The notes under the pieces: generated by a model | Told to the model about the DNA's origin: nothing | Seen by the model: the letters and a program-made list of their open reading frames with translations, nothing else | Database searches by the model: none | Translations under genes and position numbers: made by a program | Source of the DNA: Eutypella sp. D-1 | Taxonomy: Eukaryota > Ascomycota > Sordariomycetes > Xylariales > Diatrypaceae | Assembly: GCA_023313575.1 (NCBI GenBank) | Contig: JAJTTP010000009.1 | Coordinates: 806,001-870,000 of the forward strand | Length of the DNA stretch: 64,000 nucleotides | Direction: 5' to 3' | Shown: one piece after another, positions 59,326 through 64,000 of the stretch | How the letters are laid out: each line of letters starts with the position of its first letter | Position numbering within the stretch: the first letter of the stretch is position 1

Positions 59326-60046
59326 GTCATTGAAGACCGGGCGGAGTGTGGAAGATCGGTACTCCAACACTCTTATTATTATCATGTCACATCTCATATG
59401 TCCATTCTAATCTCCGTTGGCGGGCTGACTTATTCATTCGACGTCTCATTAAAAGTCATTGAGATAATAACTACCAGAATTAGTTAATCTAATATGTCAC
59501 ATCACATACATCCATTCATACACCACACCGTGGCGTAGATTCCTAGGTCAGCTCTTACGCATCAGGACAACGAAGCTGAAGCTGCGGGGTGCATCCCGGC
59601 TGACCTGGGCCAGCTGGCCGGCTGACTTGGCCTGACTGGAGGATGCAGGGGATTTATAAAGTGTTGTAACAAAGTGCGGTGATATTTTTTGTGCGCGCCC
59701 ACATGTGCCAACATCAACATTCCCGCCTATGAACCAAGCCATGCTGCCCAACTGGATATCTACCTAAGCATTTGAAATACCCCAAGTAGGTACAGATAGG
59801 ATGCCGTTTCAAGTTCCAGGCTTAGGTTACTACCACGACAAGAATGATCCCGATGTCGCACGTAGACCTATATATGCACGGGAAGAAAATGCTGTGGGCA
59901 TACACCCTAGTGGTAAGATAGAAAAGGTCAACAACGACCTTCTACCCACCCACTACCTATGCAGAGGGCCCACGGGCAGCAGGTAGGAGTAGTACAATAG
60001 AGAGTACAATAGAGGACGCAGGCATTAAACCGAAAAGTTACCGAGG

Positions 60047-60062
60047 CCCCCCCCCCCCCCCC
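60047..60062. repeat. C16 homopolymer
   Basis: Sixteen consecutive C; length likely uncertain. Confidence 0.9.
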
Positions 60063-61192
60063 TGGCCGACTTTCAGGTTTAGAAAAAGGTAAGGTAGCAT
60101 CAGCCTCACAGGACCAGATCCGGCCACATGGCATGGCAGGCAGGGCTTGGAAAGTTCTCAACTTTTTTTTCTGTTCTGTCTCCCTGTCTCTCTCCCTCTC
60201 TCTCTCTTCCAACCATTGTTCACCCACCGCTCTGCATCTATGTGGATAGTATCGGACTATCGCTCTATCGGGCGTTGAATATGCACGAAAATTCATCGAT
60301 GGATTAGGTACTAAACCTACGGTTTTACCTAACTGGGGTGACTGGTTGACTGCCTACCTACCCAAGTACAATATCCGAACTCACCTAGGTGGTAGCTTGA
60401 GTATACATACAAACTCTGAAGTCGAGGAAGAAGGTGCATCTATAGATTATTCTAGGTAACAATGCCTTAGATTATCGAGGTATATATATATATCCCTTAG
60501 GCATATAAGTAAAAAATAGGTGTACGAAGTATAGAGGTGGTTAATCTCAGAATCTGGTGATCTTTCCCACTTGATACTTTCCTGATAACAAGTACTTATA
60601 AGACCTCGAAAGCTTGACCGCCTGGCTGCCCGCTATTTTTAACCCCCGCCATACAAGTACCTACCTAGTAGTTATTCGACTACCGAATAGCTCTAGGTAC
60701 TACTAGATAGTCACCTTAAAACTACCTAACCTAACACCTCCAACCTAGCACCCTCCCACTAAGGTGACGGTGACGTGTACTCACCAAATCCCCGCAAATA
60801 CAAGAGCCGCCGGCTAAAACACTGCAAAGGTAGAGCAAATAGATGTCGACTTCAGGTACTCGAGGCGGGAGCGCATGTCTCTGCGGAGCTTTTTCTTAAC
60901 ACTCACCGACCTCCACTTTACTGAGACATCCACACACGGATTGTGATTGAATTAACCATAACTTCCAATCATTAAACCATCAGAGTAAACCCCGATATCG
61001 AGGTACTCCGTAATCATTACCTAGAGCTAGGTAGGTACTGTCATTCAACTAACAGGTAGGTATCCATGTAAGGTACCTTACCTAGGTACATAAGTGCCTA
61101 GCAAGCCTTGAATAGGTACCTAAGGGTAACTACCCTGGGTAGGTAGGTACATCCAAACTTCCAACTTTGTACACCACCTGAGGACTTGTAGT

Positions 61193-61258
61193 ACCAACAC
61201 CACCACCAACACCATCAACACCACTACTACTACCACTACTCTACTACTCTGCTACTCC
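61193..61258. repeat. Degenerate CAC/ACT trinucleotide repeat
   Basis: About 66 bases of imperfect ACC, AAC and ACT units, 700 bases upstream of the DUF7918-like start. Confidence 0.75.
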
Positions 61259-61959
61259 GTACACCACTCCAACTACAACTACTCGTGGGACATCGCCAAC
61301 CACAACAACAAACTCGGGACCTGGAATCAATCTTTTCGCTATTAGGCTCCCGAGTAATTCTCTTCTCCCACCTCAGATGAATCCCGGAATATTAGACGCT
61401 GCTTGACTTAACTTAACTTATCTTATCTTTGACTTCACTTTCCTAACGAGAAAAGGAAATCGTAGAAACCGTAGCGACAGAATCGGCCATGAGTTTTTAT
61501 AACTTCCCGATGTCAACAATATTATTAAACTAAAGGTCATTCTCTCACCTACTCTAGGCACATTATCATACTCTCTCATACTGTCATACTGTCTCATACT
61601 TTCATTCTCACCCATCTCTTCTCTTTTTTTTCCCTCTTTTTTCCCTTCCCTCCGTTCCCCCGTTCCCACGTCCCCCTCTCCCCCCTCCACATCCCTCGAC
61701 CCTCGATCCTCGACCTTGGACCCTTGAATAAAAAATAAAACCTACAACTCTCACGTAGGTCAATCGATTACTCCCGGTCTAGGGTCGTTCACATAAATAC
61801 TGCTCGATACCACTATTACGGCAACAGCCAATCCAACGGCGGCGACTAGGACGACGACGACACACGACCCGTGAAGGGACCTCTGAGATCTGAGAGAAAC
61901 CCAAGAGGGAAAGGGAAAGAGCAAGAGCAAAAACTACAACCACAACGAGATCATTCACG

Positions 61960-63791
61960 ATGCCCTGCTTCAAGGGCATCGCCGTTAGCATTCATGCAAA
62001 TGGTGCTCCTATTCCCGAACATGGCATGCAGAAACAATCCCGTCTATCTCGTATCAGCACTTATATACCAGTGCCTCAACCTCAACTAAACCCAGATACA
62101 TCCAAGCATGAGCCTGCAAAATTTGCCATCTCCATTACTTTGTTGACTCCTGGGCATCCCATTCCCTACACCACTCCCAAGTCTACCGAGTCCAATCCAC
62201 ACCCCAAACCTCTCTATGCAGGTCCACTTCCCTCCTCCACCTCCGACCCCTCCAAGCATGCCAACACCGTCACTCCTTACATCCCCATGACCAACTCCGA
62301 AAACGAGACGATTGCCGCTTATATCTACTTCGATGGACGTGCTAAGGAAGAGGTCGCCACCCTTTTGCGTCCTGGCGAAGAAACTTGGGTCAATAGTCGT
62401 TGGGTCCAAGTTCCCGATAGTGAGGGTGGTGGGCTCGCCGAGAGGGAGTTTCTCTTCCGCGAGGTAGGCTTGGAGAGATGGTTGAATGGCTTGGATTTGC
62501 AAGGACATGATGCCGCAGAAAAAGTAGAGAAGCGAAGGCAGAAATTCGAGAGGCGCCGCCGCCAGAAGCCCGCCGCACATACCGGCAATGTGGACACCGA
62601 GAAACCCAACCGACCTAGAGATGCCCTCGCCTATGGCGCCGACGAACAGCTCGAGAGCCCCGCCTTGTCCGACTCTGACTCCCTTTCTGACGATGATGAG
62701 CCTCCCGAGGCAACCGGTCAGATCAAAGTTGCTATGTTCCGCGTGATTGCCTCCGGTGAAATCAAGAAGGGCGAATACTCGCCCCAGTTTGATGCCCATG
62801 ATGACGACGACGAGAGCGATGGCGGGGCTAAGGCTGGGAGCAACGGAATCGATGCGGATGTGGAGCATACCACTAGTTTTGCTAAGCCCAAGACGCTCGA
62901 TCCTAAGACGATTAGTACACAGACTGTGACGGGCATCGACGGACCTGACAAGCCTTATGCTACCTTCACATTTTTCTATCGTGGGCAGAGTGGGTAACCC
63001 GCTATATCTGACAGATTGTGCTATTCATATTAATCTTCTTTAGGACAACTTTCGAAGATGGGAATTCTGTCCGGCTCTAAGGCCGAGTCTAAGACGACCG
63101 GCAACAAGCGACGGTCAACCCAGCTTGATTTCTCAGGGCTGGGCCCACTCAAGACTAGCGGTACGGTGGGATTCTCGGCCTTCAGGGACCAGGAGGCCGA
63201 GAAAGCCAGACGGCGCGGCTCAGGGAAGATCAACGGTGCGATGGACGACAGCGATGATGACGACAGTGACGGTGGTCCTCTCGTAAAGATGGAGGATACA
63301 GATGATAAGATCATCAAGACCCAGCTAGGCCCAGAGGACGCTAAAGTTACGGGAGAGTTGCAAGCTGGCATCGATAGAATTCGGGTATGTCAACCAAAGA
63401 TGACTTGTCTTTGCTCTGGCGGGATCTATAACTAACACCTCTATAGCTAAAACGACAACATTCTGCCGACCCTGACAGTGTCAGTCAACCAAGGAAATCA
63501 CCGAGTACCACGCCTGCTGCTGGGGATGAGACTCCAACAGACAATTCCCAGGGCGCAAAGCTACTGCCTGATTCGATGGCTAATATTATGTCTCGAGCTT
63601 TTAACGAAGAGCCATCCATTGGGAGCCCACTGAAGAAACAGCGAGCCTCGGTGGATGGTGCCGCACAAGACCGATCAGCAAATTTTCCCTCCGCCTTAGG
63701 TGATGTTCTAGCCCGCGCAAGTGCAGATGCACAAGCAAAACAGCAGGGCAACGTTCCAGCGTCTACTATCGAGGAGGACGAAGTCTTATAA
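61960..63791 (+). CDS. Uncharacterised DUF7918-like fungal protein
   Basis: Function unknown. Three exons: 61960-62989, 63044-63384 and 63447-63791; introns of 54 and 62 bp (GTGGGT/TTAG and GTATGT/ATAG); 571 aa. It opens MPCFKGIAVSIHANGAPIPEHG. Conserved blocks: RISTYIPVPQPQ, FAISITLLTPGHPIPYTTPK, ETIAAYIYFDGRAKEEVATL, ETWVNSRWVQVP, EREFLFREVGLERWL and, later, IKVAMFRVIASGEIKKGEY and TFTFFYRGQRQLSKMGIL, the last formed across splice 1. This block order is what I recall for fungal DUF7918 proteins. The middle has a basic helix (VEKRRQKFERRRRQK) that could be a nuclear signal, and several acidic Asp/Ser tracts. The C-terminus ends ASTIEEDEVL and is charged. Donor GTGGGT was chosen over the adjacent GTAACC because it keeps the frame. 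Confidence 0.75.
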
Positions 63792-64000
63792 GGTCTTTCG
63801 ATGCCTTGGTGCGATGAAGACCTCTATTCCCAGTTTTGAACACGAGATGCTGTATAGAAATTCTCATCGCGCTTTCCTTTAGAGTTGATGAGAGAATGGA
63901 AGAGTCCTAGTCTCCCCGCACTAGTATCACACTCTACCGTCTTAGGTCCTTCGTATAAGGGGACGAGATCTTCTAGACTACCTTTCTTAACCAACATCTG
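63792..64000. other. 3' flank of the DUF7918-like gene
   Basis: Short 3' flank running off the window; nothing further supported. Confidence 0.6.

Larger units (their letters stand above)
59326..61959. other. Spacer rich in TAGGTA words, no gene
   Basis: 2.6 kb. C16 run at 60047-60062, a TATATATATA stretch near 60481, and the densest TAGGTA/CTACCTA cluster of the window at 60300-61160 (with one TACCTAGGTA at 61079). An AC/ACT repeat at 61193-61258 and pyrimidine-rich DNA at 61600-61690 lie upstream of the next gene. No coding frame supported; a 61-codon frame at 59801 is unconvincing. Confidence 0.6.

Noticed and set aside
62086..62868. Minus-strand frame of 260 codons
   Set aside because: Antisense to the DUF7918-like gene, which has conserved blocks and matching splice sites.
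1..64000. CRISPR arrays, prophage, insertion sequences or bacterial operons
   Set aside because: None seen; gene structure and families are fungal throughout.

Overview
The window is nuclear DNA of a filamentous ascomycete, most likely a Sordariomycete and possibly Xylariales. The evidence is: many short introns (about 50-100 bp) with GTRNGT donors, TACTAAC/GCTAAC-like branch points and YAG acceptors; fungus-specific families (copper-fist factor, GH131, an NRPS-like A-T-R-R reductase, fungal DUF proteins); CT-rich leaders; and long gene-poor intergenic DNA. I see no bacterial operon, rRNA, convincing tRNA, CRISPR array or intact transposon. Gene models were assembled by hand from reading frames, splice signals and family knowledge; no search was run.

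Layout. 0-10 kb: a partial MFS transporter (-), a Mac1/GRISEA-type copper regulator (-), 3.9 kb without a gene, then an SR140-type U2 snRNP protein (-). 12-17 kb: a sarcosine/saccharopine-oxidase-like flavoenzyme (+) and the TATA-binding protein (-, four exons). 16.6-23 kb: 6.4 kb nearly gene-free. 23-31 kb: a DUF7924-type protein with a nuclease-like motif (-), a DHA1-type MFS transporter (+) and a heme N-demethylase-like DUF3445 protein (+). 32-45 kb: a small Cys/His protein (+), mitochondrial ETF-ubiquinone oxidoreductase (-), an A-T-R1-R2 carboxylic acid reductase of the glycine betaine reductase type (+) and a secreted BBE-like FAD oxidase (-). 46-52 kb: a secreted GH131 glucanase (-), an SRPBCC protein (+) and an unknown secreted protein (+). 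52-64 kb: a Cdc15/Imp2/Hof1 F-BAR-SH3 protein (+), seipin (+) and a DUF7918-like protein (+).

Most genes are ordinary single-copy housekeeping genes. The 29-45 kb stretch has more of an accessory/metabolic character: the N-demethylase-like protein, ETF-QO and the betaine reductase can each be linked to methylated-amine metabolism, but a functional cluster is only an inference.

The most unusual signals are two complex introns. In the FAD oxidase, one intron sits between the first and second bases of another intron's donor (a spliceosomal twin intron). In the DHA1 transporter, two adjacent introns are separated by a single exonic base. Also notable are five exact intergenic copies of the palindrome TACCTAGGTA, seven GATA-factor sites upstream of the N-demethylase-like gene, and a seipin start codon directly followed by an intron.
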